Notes: a model not told the origin generated them from the letters alone. A stretch of 11,255 bases of DNA from Oceanospirillaceae bacterium (GCA_003521845.1 DPHB01000036.1:19711-30965); one strand, 5' to 3'; counted from the stretch's first letter, positions 1-6,121 are shown. Numbers and translations: made by a program.

Positions 1-1
1 G

Positions 2-751
2 ATCCCCGCCGTGCTATTGCTGCCCATGGTGCGTATCAAACGCTTGGAACTGAGCGAAGCTGGGCGTATGTTTGCCTTTGGTGTGGCCAATGCCTTGGCG
101 ATGCTGGCCTATTTTAACGCCATTCAGACTATCGAGCCGGCACAAGCTATCTTTGTGTACTACACCTACCCTATTTTTAGTTTGCTTGTAGGTTGGCTGG
201 TATGGGGCAAAAAGCCACGTCGTAATGGTGTGGTAGCCGGTGCCTTAATTTTGTTGGCGGCGTCCATGGTGTTGTCACCAGGACACTTGGCGGCTAAACA
301 TTATGGGGTACTGGTGAGCACCTTTTTAGCACCACTGGTGGTGGCTAGCCTAATACAATATCTGGCCAAGCCTAAGCGTAAGCTTGCGGTGATTCAGCGT
401 ATCAACATGAGCCTGTTGGGACACATGTTGGTGCTGTTACCCGTGGTGATCTGGCATGGTCCAGACCAATGGATGCCCGTTACCTGGCAAGGTGGTGTTT
501 GGTTAGTGGCCTTGGCAGTGTTTGCCAGTGCCTTGCCCCAGTACTTGATGACTCTGGGCGTGGCCAAAGTTGGCTCCGAGCGCACAGCCATTGCTGGTGC
601 TGCCGAAATGGTGGTGGCCATGCTTACGGGGACGCTAGTATTTGGCCATCAACTGAGCCAAGTGCAAATAACGGCCATGTTACTGGTGATGATTGCCATG
701 AGCATACGCTTAGAGGATAGCCCGGCTTGGTCGCGCCCAGCCAAGGCATAA
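2..751 (+). CDS. EamA/DMT-family transporter, 5' end outside the window
   Basis: This is the carboxy-terminal 249 residues or so of an inner-membrane drug/metabolite transporter of the EamA family. The frame is open to the left edge, so the true start lies upstream; complete members have about 300 residues and ten membrane helices, so roughly 50 residues are missing. Visible hydrophobic segments alternate with short basic loops (KKPRR, KPKRK), and the second EamA repeat contains the usual glycine/alanine-rich helices near the end (TAIAGAAEMVVAMLTGTLVFG). Such proteins export or take up small metabolites, but the substrate cannot be told from sequence. It precedes the nitrile hydratase operon by 111 bp on the same strand, which is no proof of a functional link. 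A second, only distantly similar EamA protein lies at 6122-7099. Confidence 0.85.
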   Translation: MPAVLLLPMVRIKRLELSEAGRMFAFGVANALAMLAYFNAIQTIEPAQAIFVYYTYPIFSLLVGWLVWGKKPRRNGVVAGALILLAASMVLSPGHLAAKHYGVLVSTFLAPLVVASLIQYLAKPKRKLAVIQRINMSLLGHMLVLLPVVIWHGPDQWMPVTWQGGVWLVALAVFASALPQYLMTLGVAKVGSERTAIAGAAEMVVAMLTGTLVFGHQLSQVQITAMLLVMIAMSIRLEDSPAWSRPAKA

Positions 752-800
752 CTAGCGTGGTTGCTCTGCTCTAGGTGGTTTGCTAATGTAAGGATCTGTT

Positions 801-829
801 TTGACGTCCATATTGAGCCTATTGATTAA
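801..829 (+). promoter_or_regulatory. Weak candidate sigma-70 promoter for the nitrile hydratase operon
   Basis: A good -35 box, TTGACG (801-806), is followed 17 bases later by a poor -10 match, GATTAA (824-829). It sits in the 111-bp gap before nthA, the only place for an operon promoter downstream of the transporter. The -10 match is only 3 of 6, so this is tentative. Confidence 0.25.
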
Positions 830-849
830 GTCACAGGTTAAGTTACAGG
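826..849 (+). repeat. 12-bp tandem direct repeat in the nthA leader
   Basis: TTAAGTCACAGG (826-837) is followed at once by TTAAGTTACAGG (838-849), identical at 11 of 12 positions. The second copy runs into the nthA Shine-Dalgarno AGGAG (847-851). It could be a regulator binding site with two half-sites or a chance duplication. Confidence 0.6.
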
Positions 850-862
850 AGCTACTTAAATC

Positions 863-1495
863 ATGCCGCACGATCACTCACATGAGCATACTGAACCACC
901 TGCCGATCCGGCCTTGCGTGTTAAAGCCTTAGAATCTTTGTTGGTGGAAAAAGGCTTGGTTGATCCGGCTGCCCTAGATGCCCTAATTGATACTTACGAG
1001 CATAAGGTGGGGCCGCAAAATGGTGCCCAAGTAGTTGCCAAGGCGTGGACAGACCCAAGCTATGCCAAGTGGCTACAAGAAGACGCCACAGCGGCTATTG
1101 CCTCATTGCATTTTGTTGGCCGCCAAGGCGAACATATGCAGGCGGTTTTCAACTCTCCGGCAGAGCATAACTTAGTTGTATGTACTCTGTGTTCTTGCTA
1201 CCCATGGCCCGTATTGGGCTTGCCGCCGGTGTGGTATAAATCGGCCCCTTATCGGGCCCGTGCTGTTAGTGACCCCCGTGGTGTGTTAACCGAATTTGGC
1301 ACACAAATAGGTGAGGAGGTAAGCGTGCGGGTATGGGATTCTACCGCGGAGGCACGCTATCTGGTGATCCCCCAACGCCCTGCGGGTACCGATGGTTGGA
1401 GCCCAGTGCAATTGGCTAACATCGTTACTCGTAACAGCATGATTGGCGTTGAAATATTGCCGCCCCAAAGTAACACAACAACGCCGGAGGCCTAA
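863..1495 (+). CDS. nthA: Nitrile hydratase alpha subunit, cobalt type
   Basis: This is the metal-binding subunit of nitrile hydratase (nitrile + water to amide, EC 4.2.1.84), which acts in the cytoplasm as an alpha-beta heterodimer or higher oligomer. The 210 residues match the usual family length. The metal claw V-C107-T-L-C110-S-C112 is intact; Thr after the first Cys is typical of non-corrin cobalt enzymes, whereas iron enzymes carry Ser there. By family knowledge the second and third Cys are oxidised to sulfinic and sulfenic acids. The segment YPWPVLGLPPVWYKS after the claw is also characteristic. The amino terminus is His-rich (HDHSHEH), a common feature of these proteins. The start is ATG 863 with AGGAG (847-851) 11 bases upstream. 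nthB starts 1 bp after the stop. Confidence 0.96.
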   Translation: MPHDHSHEHTEPPADPALRVKALESLLVEKGLVDPAALDALIDTYEHKVGPQNGAQVVAKAWTDPSYAKWLQEDATAAIASLHFVGRQGEHMQAVFNSPAEHNLVVCTLCSCYPWPVLGLPPVWYKSAPYRARAVSDPRGVLTEFGTQIGEEVSVRVWDSTAEARYLVIPQRPAGTDGWSPVQLANIVTRNSMIGVEILPPQSNTTTPEA

Positions 1496-1496
1496 T

Positions 1497-2129
1497 ATGT
1501 ATGGTGGACATGATTTAGGTGGTATGGATGGGCTGGGGCCAATAAACCCACAAGCAGAAAACACAGAGCCGGTATTTCATAGTGCTTGGGAAAAGCGCGC
1601 TTTTGCCTTAACCTTGGCGACTGGGTTTTTGGGGCAGTGGAATATAGACGTCTCACGCCATGCTCGTGAACGCCAGCACCCGGCTGTGTACCTGACCAAT
1701 AGCTATTATCAAACTTGGCTAGCAGGCCTGGATAATTTGCTGCAAGATACCGGTATGCTTGATAATCCCGACTTGCACGGCAAAGCCATCAAAGCCGAAC
1801 AAGTGCATGGCATATTAAGTAAAGGTGGCCCAGTTGACCTGCCTCAGCAAGGTGAACCCGCGTTTGCCGTAGGTGATAAGGTACGAGTGACTTGGCAGCA
1901 TACGACAGCGCATACACGTGTGCCTCGCTATGTGGCGGGACGCTTTGGGCGTATTCATGCAGTAAGAGGCTTTCATGTTTTTGCTGATGCCAATGCCCAA
2001 GGAGACAAGTACGGCGCTTTTTTATATAGCGTGGCTTTTAAGGCACAAAACTTGTGGGGGCCCGAGGCCAGTGCCCGTGATGTAATTTATTTAGATCTTT
2101 GGCAGCCACACTTGCAGGAGGCGCTATGA
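1497..2129 (+). CDS. nthB: Nitrile hydratase beta subunit
   Basis: This is the second structural subunit of nitrile hydratase, 210 residues, slightly shorter than the common 215-230. It opens with the family signature MYGGHDLGGMDGLGPI and continues with EPVFHSAWEKRAFAL and YLTNSYYQTWLAGLD. The carboxy-terminal half shows the SH3-like barrel pattern (FAVGDKVRV, RYVAGRFGRI, YSVAFKAQNLWGPEA). Arg54, in the SRHARERQHP stretch, probably corresponds to the active-site Arg52 of the Pseudonocardia cobalt enzyme; this alignment is from memory. ATG 1497 is chosen over the upstream in-frame start at 1443 because it matches the family start, follows GGAGG (1486-1490) at 6 bases, and does not overlap nthA. 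The stop overlaps the start of the next gene (ATGA), implying translational coupling. Confidence 0.96.
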   Translation: MYGGHDLGGMDGLGPINPQAENTEPVFHSAWEKRAFALTLATGFLGQWNIDVSRHARERQHPAVYLTNSYYQTWLAGLDNLLQDTGMLDNPDLHGKAIKAEQVHGILSKGGPVDLPQQGEPAFAVGDKVRVTWQHTTAHTRVPRYVAGRFGRIHAVRGFHVFADANAQGDKYGAFLYSVAFKAQNLWGPEASARDVIYLDLWQPHLQEAL

Positions 2130-2476
2130 CACCACAAACGGCTTTAAATCTACCCGGTTTGCCGAAAGACGAAGCCGGCCCAGTATTTGCTGAGCCTTGG
2201 CAGGCGCAAGCCTTCGCTATGGCTGTAAGTTTACATAGCGAAGGCCTGTATACCTGGCCAGAATGGGTTGCCACATTTAGCCAGCAGGTGGTGGCAGCTC
2301 AAAAACGCGGTGACCCAGATTTGGGTGATACCTATTATTTGCATTGGCTAGCCACCTTAGAGGCTTTGTGTACAAGCAAAACAGGCCTATCTTTATCCGC
2401 TTTGTTGCAGCGCAAAGAAGCTTGGCGGCAAGCCTATTTAAATACGCCGCATGGTCAGCCGGTGCAGTTAGGGTAA
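2126..2476 (+). CDS. Nitrile hydratase accessory (activator) protein, P14K-like
   Basis: This 116-residue protein corresponds to the small activator encoded directly after alpha and beta in cobalt-type clusters such as the P14K gene of Pseudomonas putida. By family knowledge it binds the alpha subunit and delivers cobalt-loaded, oxidised alpha to the beta subunit by subunit exchange. It resembles the amino-terminal half of the beta subunit: GPVFAEPWQAQAFAM here against EPVFHSAWEKRAFAL in nthB, and YYLHWLATLEAL against YYQTWLAGLDNL. The order alpha, beta, activator supports a cobalt enzyme. ATG 2126 overlaps the nthB stop by 4 bp and has a strong AGGAGG (2116-2121), which decides this start over an upstream in-frame codon. 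No amidase or cobalt permease gene follows. Confidence 0.92.
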   Translation: MTPQTALNLPGLPKDEAGPVFAEPWQAQAFAMAVSLHSEGLYTWPEWVATFSQQVVAAQKRGDPDLGDTYYLHWLATLEALCTSKTGLSLSALLQRKEAWRQAYLNTPHGQPVQLG

Positions 2477-2580
2477 TTAGCCGAAGTAAAACTAAAGTTG
2501 AGCAGTGACCGATGGCCAAGCTCTGGCATAAGGCTATACAATAGGCCGATAAAATATTTATTCCCAGCAAGGTGCTATAT

Positions 2581-2796
2581 ATGTCAGAAGAAAATCATCC
2601 AGCCAATGGGCGTTGGTATAGCGGTCTTTTGATCACGGTATTTACCCTGCTGATTGGTTACAACATATATCGCTTGGTGCAAATTCAAGACCCATGGATT
2701 TGGCGTCAATGGTTGACCGTAGTAGCAACCCTAGCTATAGGTTGGTTGTTGTGGCGTGAGCTAAGTAATTTTGCTAAGCCCAAAGACACGGACTAG
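2581..2796 (+). CDS. Small two-helix membrane protein, unknown function
   Basis: This 71-residue protein is not assigned to any family. It has a short polar amino terminus (MSEENHPANGRW), a first hydrophobic helix at about residues 14-33 (LLITVFTLLIGYNIY), a polar loop (QIQDPWIWRQ), a second helix at about 43-60 (LTVVATLAIGWLLW) and a charged tail ending KPKDTD. ATG 2581 is preferred over GTG 2572 because AAGG (2569-2572) lies 8 bases upstream. It starts 104 bp after the nitrile hydratase activator on the same strand and could be the last gene of that transcript, but nothing in it suggests nitrile or cobalt chemistry. It converges with the DsrE-like gene on the other strand. Confidence 0.7.
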   Translation: MSEENHPANGRWYSGLLITVFTLLIGYNIYRLVQIQDPWIWRQWLTVVATLAIGWLLWRELSNFAKPKDTD

Positions 2797-2806
2797 TCAT
2801 CTTTGG
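2780..2806. terminator. Inverted repeat between convergent genes, possible bidirectional terminator
   Basis: CCAAAGA (2780-2786) pairs with TCTTTGG (2800-2806) around a 13-base loop. It overlaps the stop of the small membrane-protein gene (2796) and lies just past the end of the minus-strand gene (2823). There is no U-tract on either side, so it is at best a weak terminator. Confidence 0.3.
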
Positions 2807-2822
2807 CCAGTGTGAGTAGCCA

Positions 2823-3335
2823 TTAACGAATTTCGGCGATGCTGTATTTTTTATGCCTCACCATAGGCGTGATTAAGGCATAGCCTTGCATCTGTAGTTG
2901 TACCAAATCGGTCGGGGCAGAAGGCACCGCAGTCACAAAATCGTACAAATCTTCTAGCTGATAGTCATAGTCTTTAGCCGCGAGCTTACAAACTCTAAAT
3001 TCTACCCCTAAAGAATGGTAATAGCGCATGCGCTCTACGGATTCGCGATACTTTTCATAGTTGTGCTTGGCCAAGGTAACGATTTCGGTACCATGAATCA
3101 TGACGATCACGTCCATCATTTCGGGTGCCATGTTGTAGGGTTCATCCAACAACGGGTTGATGGTGGCACGCACCCAATAAAGGGCCGAGCCAATATGTCT
3201 TGGGTCGTCAAAATAGAAGTCGAAAACCACTTGTGGTTCTTCGTATTCGGGGGTGATTTCTTCTGCCGCTTGGGCATTGACACTCGACAGGGCGAAAGTC
3301 ATTAGCAACCACCAGACCTTATATAAACTAGACAT
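2823..3335 (-). CDS. Exported DsrE/DsrF-like family protein
   Basis: This is a 170-residue protein with a signal peptide (basic start, hydrophobic stretch WWLLMTFALSSV, cleavage likely after AQA near residue 23), so it is predicted to be periplasmic. The mature part follows the DsrE-like Rossmann-type pattern: MMDVIVMIHGTEI (about 73-85), a helix, LGVEFRVC (C116), LEDLYDF, then the conserved end VPSAPTDLVQLQMQGYALITP. Cys116 is at the place of the active or structural Cys in many DsrE-fold proteins. Intracellular DsrE proteins take part in sulfur transfer; the role of exported members is not established, so sulfur chemistry is only a guess. The start is fixed by a very strong ribosome site 5 bases upstream. 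It appears monocistronic; the next minus-strand gene ends 132 bp upstream. Confidence 0.85.
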   Translation of the reverse strand: MSSLYKVWWLLMTFALSSVNAQAAEEITPEYEEPQVVFDFYFDDPRHIGSALYWVRATINPLLDEPYNMAPEMMDVIVMIHGTEIVTLAKHNYEKYRESVERMRYYHSLGVEFRVCKLAAKDYDYQLEDLYDFVTAVPSAPTDLVQLQMQGYALITPMVRHKKYSIAEIR

Positions 3336-3340
3336 AAAAC

Positions 3341-3350
3341 CACCTCCTTA
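3341..3350 (-). promoter_or_regulatory. Near-perfect Shine-Dalgarno site of the DsrE-like gene
   Basis: On the minus strand TAAGGAGGTG complements the anti-Shine-Dalgarno end of 16S rRNA over about ten bases, 5 bases before the ATG. It is the strongest such site in the window and suggests high translation of the exported protein. Confidence 0.75.
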
Positions 3351-3467
3351 CAATTAGAGCGTGTTATCAGCATACGCCTAGCCGCACGAAATTAACAATG
3401 TTGTTAGTGACTAAACCCTTGATGAAGCCAAATTTGTTACTCAGTTTGTAAACCTGAATTTGTTTGG

Positions 3468-3767
3468 CTAGTTGGGTTCAAATTGCAAATGAATGTTGAC
3501 GTGGGAACCATCGTCTATGCCTTCTTGCTTGCGTATGGCGGCCTTTATCGGCAATACATAGGTATTGGCTTTGCTATCGGGAAAAATAGAAGTTTGCCAT
3601 TCAGATTGACCAATTTGTACCTTCACCCGTACGCTACCAAAACCATGGCGCAGGCTTTGCATGGACTTAATCCAGCGTGAGGTGTCCACGGGCAGGCTGG
3701 CAAAATACCAGGCCGCCTTGCCTTGGTATTTAACCACAGTTGCATCAAAGCTGGTTTCTAAATACAT
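3468..3767 (-). CDS. DUF1905 domain protein
   Basis: This 99-residue protein covers one full DUF1905 domain. The pattern runs in order: FDATVVKYQGKAAWYFASLP (about 7-26), a helix with the trailing GFGSVRVKVQIG (about 42-53), then EWQTSIFPD, TYVLPIKAAIRKQEG and HVNIHLQFE. These are the typical positions of the family: the W-x-F core, the TS-x-FPD turn and the LPIKAAIRK helix. DUF1905 domains occur alone or fused to YdeI/OmpD-associated domains and adopt a small beta-barrel; their biochemical role is unknown. No signal peptide or membrane segment is seen, so it is likely cytoplasmic. ATG 3767 has AAGG about 10 bases upstream. It is divergent from the LysE-type gene, sharing a 123-bp intergenic region with it. 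Confidence 0.88.
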   Translation of the reverse strand: MYLETSFDATVVKYQGKAAWYFASLPVDTSRWIKSMQSLRHGFGSVRVKVQIGQSEWQTSIFPDSKANTYVLPIKAAIRKQEGIDDGSHVNIHLQFEPN

Positions 3768-3824
3768 GTTTTTAACGCCTTAGAGGTTGGTTTGAGTGTA
3801 GCACAGGATGGCTGACAAAATGTG

Positions 3825-3845
3825 TACTGGTAATCGCCACCAGTA
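3825..3845. promoter_or_regulatory. Perfect 7-bp inverted repeat upstream of the LysE-type gene
   Basis: TACTGGT (3825-3831) and ACCAGTA (3839-3845) form a perfect palindrome with a 7-base spacer, in the divergent gap, ending 45 bases before the ATG of the exporter gene. It could be an operator or an mRNA hairpin. The half-site TACTGG/CCAGTA occurs again upstream of the EamA gene at 6062-6086. Confidence 0.4.
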
Positions 3846-3890
3846 TGCTATAACTTGGCCAAGACTTTTGAATATTACCCATGCGAGAGA

Positions 3891-4535
3891 ATGCTTGTGC
3901 TGACCTTATTTGTTACTGCCTTTATGTTAGGCCTGCTGTTCAATGCTGCCCCTGGCGCCGTATTTGCTAAAACTATTAGCGAAGGCGCAAAGGGTGGTTT
4001 TAAGCCAGCCTTAGCTGTACAAATAGGGTCTTTGGTGGGTGATGCCTTGTGGGCTATTTTAGGGCTTTTGGGGATTGGCTTGTTGTTGCAGCTAGATGTC
4101 ATTCGCACACCGGTAGCCATTGCCGGTATCGCTTACCTTTTGTGGTTGGCATGGGATAACTGGCAAGAAGCCAAAACTGAATTTAGCGTTGGCGAAATTG
4201 ATGATAACCCGCTAGTGAAAAAGGCCCTGCGTGACGGCATGATGTTGTCACTCACCAATCCACAAAACATCGCTTACTGGGCTGCCCTAGGTAGTGCTAT
4301 GGGAGCCGTGGGTGTAGCCAACCCCGATGTCGGCGACTACGGTATTTTCTTTGCTGGCTTTATGGTGAGTTCTATCGTTTGGTGCTTTTTTTGTGCCGCC
4401 TTGGTGGATCAAGTCTTTAAACGTTTGGGCTTTGGTTGGGCTAAGCTCACTTATCAAGCTTGTGCCGTAGCCTTCTTGTACTTGGCTTATGCTTCGGCAC
4501 AGGACCTTTGGCAGCAAACAGCACTTGTTGCCTAA
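3891..4535 (+). CDS. LysE/RhtB-family exporter
   Basis: This is a 214-residue inner-membrane protein of the LysE superfamily, whose members export amino acids or other small compounds. Family features are the amino-terminal helix followed by NAAPGAVFAKTISEGAKGGF (variant of the usual PGP motif, here APG), then a Gly-rich second helix (VQIGSLVGDALWAILGLLG), a third helix ending LLWLAWDNWQ, a charged loop at about residues 84-115, and LSLTNPQNIAYWAALG with the conserved Asn-Pro. Two further helices follow. About six membrane helices are expected. ATG 3891 gives the normal family length and has a weak GAGAG site; an upstream in-frame TTG (3855) would add a polar dodecapeptide unlike the family. 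Substrate unknown. It ends in a shared terminator with the cupin gene. Confidence 0.92.
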   Translation: MLVLTLFVTAFMLGLLFNAAPGAVFAKTISEGAKGGFKPALAVQIGSLVGDALWAILGLLGIGLLLQLDVIRTPVAIAGIAYLLWLAWDNWQEAKTEFSVGEIDDNPLVKKALRDGMMLSLTNPQNIAYWAALGSAMGAVGVANPDVGDYGIFFAGFMVSSIVWCFFCAALVDQVFKRLGFGWAKLTYQACAVAFLYLAYASAQDLWQQTALVA

Positions 4536-4567
4536 AAAGAGGTAGTCTTAAACGCTACCTTCTTTTT
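4534..4567. terminator. Bidirectional rho-independent terminator
   Basis: AAAAAGA-GGTAG (4534-4545) pairs with CTACC-TTCTTTTT (4555-4567), with one bulged T and a 9-base loop. A U-tract results on both strands. It serves the LysE-type gene, whose stop it overlaps, and the cupin gene, whose last codons lie within it. Confidence 0.75.
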
Positions 4568-4859
4568 CGATCACTAGTACTCGCGCCGCGCCAATAGGGT
4601 GGGCCACATGTTCGGTGCCAATAGAAGCATAGAAAATATCACCGACCTGCATGATCACCGATGCTTCTTGAGCATCTTGACGATAGAACATTTCCACTTC
4701 ACCATCGAGCACCACAAACACCTCTTCACCATCATTGATATGCCACTTGTAAGGCTTGTCTGTCCAATGCAGGCGTGTAGTTACGCCGTTCATCGATGCT
4801 ATGTCTAGGGCATCCCAAGGGTTATCGGGGGTGAAGTCTTTACTTTTAATGATATTCAT
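4548..4859 (-). CDS. Single-domain cupin protein
   Basis: This is a 103-residue small beta-barrel protein. Cupin motif 1 appears as W-H40-I-N42-D-G-E-E46-V-F-V-V-L-D-G53 with the canonical spacing to Glu46 and Gly53, but the second metal-binding His is Asn42. Motif 2 is G73-D-I-F-Y-A-S-I-G81-T-E-H84. His40, Glu46 and His84 could still hold a metal. Proteins of this size act as small isomerases, dioxygenase-like enzymes or ligand sensors; the substrate is unknown. It reads opposite to the LysE-type gene and is divergent from rsgA with a 70-bp gap. Its 3' end lies inside the bidirectional terminator. The start is ATG 4859; AAGGA lies too far upstream (about 17 bases) to be a sure ribosome site. 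Confidence 0.88.
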   Translation of the reverse strand: MNIIKSKDFTPDNPWDALDIASMNGVTTRLHWTDKPYKWHINDGEEVFVVLDGEVEMFYRQDAQEASVIMQVGDIFYASIGTEHVAHPIGAARVLVIEKEGSV

Positions 4860-4929
4860 AGGGTTGTTGTGCGATCCTTGCTGTTAGAATAAATCAAGAT
4901 ACAAAACATTATGCGTATGGCCCGAGACA

Positions 4930-6000
4930 ATGCAAATAAATAACCTACACGAATTAGGTTGGAACAACTACTTTGAATCGCTAATTGACCTTGATGAGCG
5001 AGAAGCCGTGCTGCCATTTAGAGTAGTATCGGTGGAACGTAACCTGATTGAATGTCTCGGCTTAGACAGCGAATACAAGCCACACAGCTTGCAGCTATCG
5101 ACCTATTTTTGGCGCAACGAACTGCCAGAAGATCATCCCGCCATTGGTGATTGGCTGCTAGTTAACCATGATCTAGAGCCGCAAAAGCTGCTGGATCGTA
5201 ATACCTTGATAAAGCGTAAGGGTGCCGGTAAAGAAGCCTTTGTGCAGCTGATTGCCGCCAACATAGATACCTTGTTTATCGTTACCTCCTGTAACCAAGA
5301 ATTCAACATCAACCGCATAGAGCGCTATTTATCGATTGCTGCTGAATCTGATATCTACTGTGTGCTGGTGCTAACCAAAATGGACCAGTGTGAAGACACG
5401 AGTGTTTATACCGATGTGGTTACGCACAACTACCCACAGTTGCCCGTGGAATTGGTCAACGCCATTGCCCCCGAAACTCTGGACACCTTACAAAAATGGG
5501 TGCGCCCTGGCCAAACCGTTGCCCTTCTGGGTTCTTCCGGTGTGGGCAAGTCCACTATTATCAACGGGCTGCTTGGTGAAGTAGAACAAGAAACCGGTGG
5601 TATTCGTGAAAGTGATAGCAAAGGTCGCCACACGACCACGTCCAGAAGTTTGCATCGTTTACCTGGCGGAGGACTGTTGCTAGACAACCCGGGCATGCGT
5701 GAGCTGCAAATTGTTGATAGCGAAGCCGGTATAAAAAGTACCTTTGCCGACATCGATAGTTTAGCTGCTAAGTGCCGCTTTAAAGATTGCCAGCATGTCA
5801 CTGAGCCAGGCTGCGCAGTACTTGCACAAGTAGAAGCAGGCGAGCTGGAACAACGCCGTCTAGATAACTACCACAAGCTGATGTCCGAGCAAGAGCGTAA
5901 TAGTGCTACAGTAGCCGAACGCCGCCACCAAGACAGAGCCTTTGGAAAGTTTATTAAACATGCTCAGGCTAGCTCACGGCAGTTCAAAACCAACAGCTAG
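4930..6000 (+). CDS. rsgA: Ribosome small-subunit-dependent GTPase A (RsgA-type, circularly permuted)
   Basis: This 356-residue cytoplasmic GTPase acts in late maturation of the 30S subunit. An OB-fold occupies roughly residues 30-110 (VVSVERNLIECLG, IGDWLLVNH). The GTPase motifs are in permuted order: G4 T149-K-M-D152, G1 G201-S-S-G-V-G-K-S208, the switch GRHTTTSR, and G3 D252-N-P-G255. The zinc site C282-x4-C287-x-H289-x5-C295 follows, then a charged helical tail. G3 reads DNPG where most members have DTPG or DSPG. The LGWNNYFES start and the NSATVAERR end resemble the longer RsgA/EngC paralogues found as an extra copy in many gammaproteobacteria, and neither psd nor orn is adjacent. So this may be a second copy; the symbol is used in the broad sense. 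ATG 4930 is the first in-frame ATG. Confidence 0.93.
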   Translation: MQINNLHELGWNNYFESLIDLDEREAVLPFRVVSVERNLIECLGLDSEYKPHSLQLSTYFWRNELPEDHPAIGDWLLVNHDLEPQKLLDRNTLIKRKGAGKEAFVQLIAANIDTLFIVTSCNQEFNINRIERYLSIAAESDIYCVLVLTKMDQCEDTSVYTDVVTHNYPQLPVELVNAIAPETLDTLQKWVRPGQTVALLGSSGVGKSTIINGLLGEVEQETGGIRESDSKGRHTTTSRSLHRLPGGGLLLDNPGMRELQIVDSEAGIKSTFADIDSLAAKCRFKDCQHVTEPGCAVLAQVEAGELEQRRLDNYHKLMSEQERNSATVAERRHQDRAFGKFIKHAQASSRQFKTNS

Positions 6001-6061
6001 TCTGATCAAATATATTGCATATACTCAGCTTAAGTTTGCTGGTATCGTGGCCCTTCGATCT

Positions 6062-6086
6062 TACTGGGCTTGTCCTGAGTCCAGTA
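6062..6086. promoter_or_regulatory. Inverted repeat upstream of the second EamA gene
   Basis: TACTGG (6062-6067) and CCAGTA (6081-6086) are inverted around 13 bases, ending 35 bases before the ATG. The half-site is the same as in the palindrome before the LysE-type gene, but the spacing differs (25 bp overall against 21 bp). There is no U-tract. It could be a leader hairpin, operator or chance match. Confidence 0.25.
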
Positions 6087-6121
6087 GTGGTTTCGGTTGA
6101 CTGTGACACAGGAGGCTTATC

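Noticed and set aside
2277..2570. 97-residue open frame on the minus strand
   Set aside because: It lies opposite the nitrile hydratase activator and its downstream gap, has no ribosome site and no family pattern; shadow of the real gene.
3015..3305. 96-residue plus-strand frame opposite the DsrE-like gene
   Set aside because: The minus-strand gene has a signal peptide, a strong ribosome site and a family pattern, so the opposite frame is a shadow.
3427..3469. Inverted repeat AGCCAAA ... TTTGGCT after the DUF1905 gene
   Set aside because: A 7-bp stem with a long loop and no U-tract; not enough to call a terminator, though weak pairing inside the loop exists.
4864..4890. TTGTTG ... TAGAAT as an rsgA promoter
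   Set aside because: The spacer is only 15 bases and the -35 match is poor; the 70-bp divergent gap must hold promoters but I cannot place them.
5430..5801. 123-residue open frame on the minus strand inside rsgA
   Set aside because: The plus-strand frame carries the complete set of GTPase motifs; the antisense frame shows only low-complexity Ser/Pro-rich sequence.
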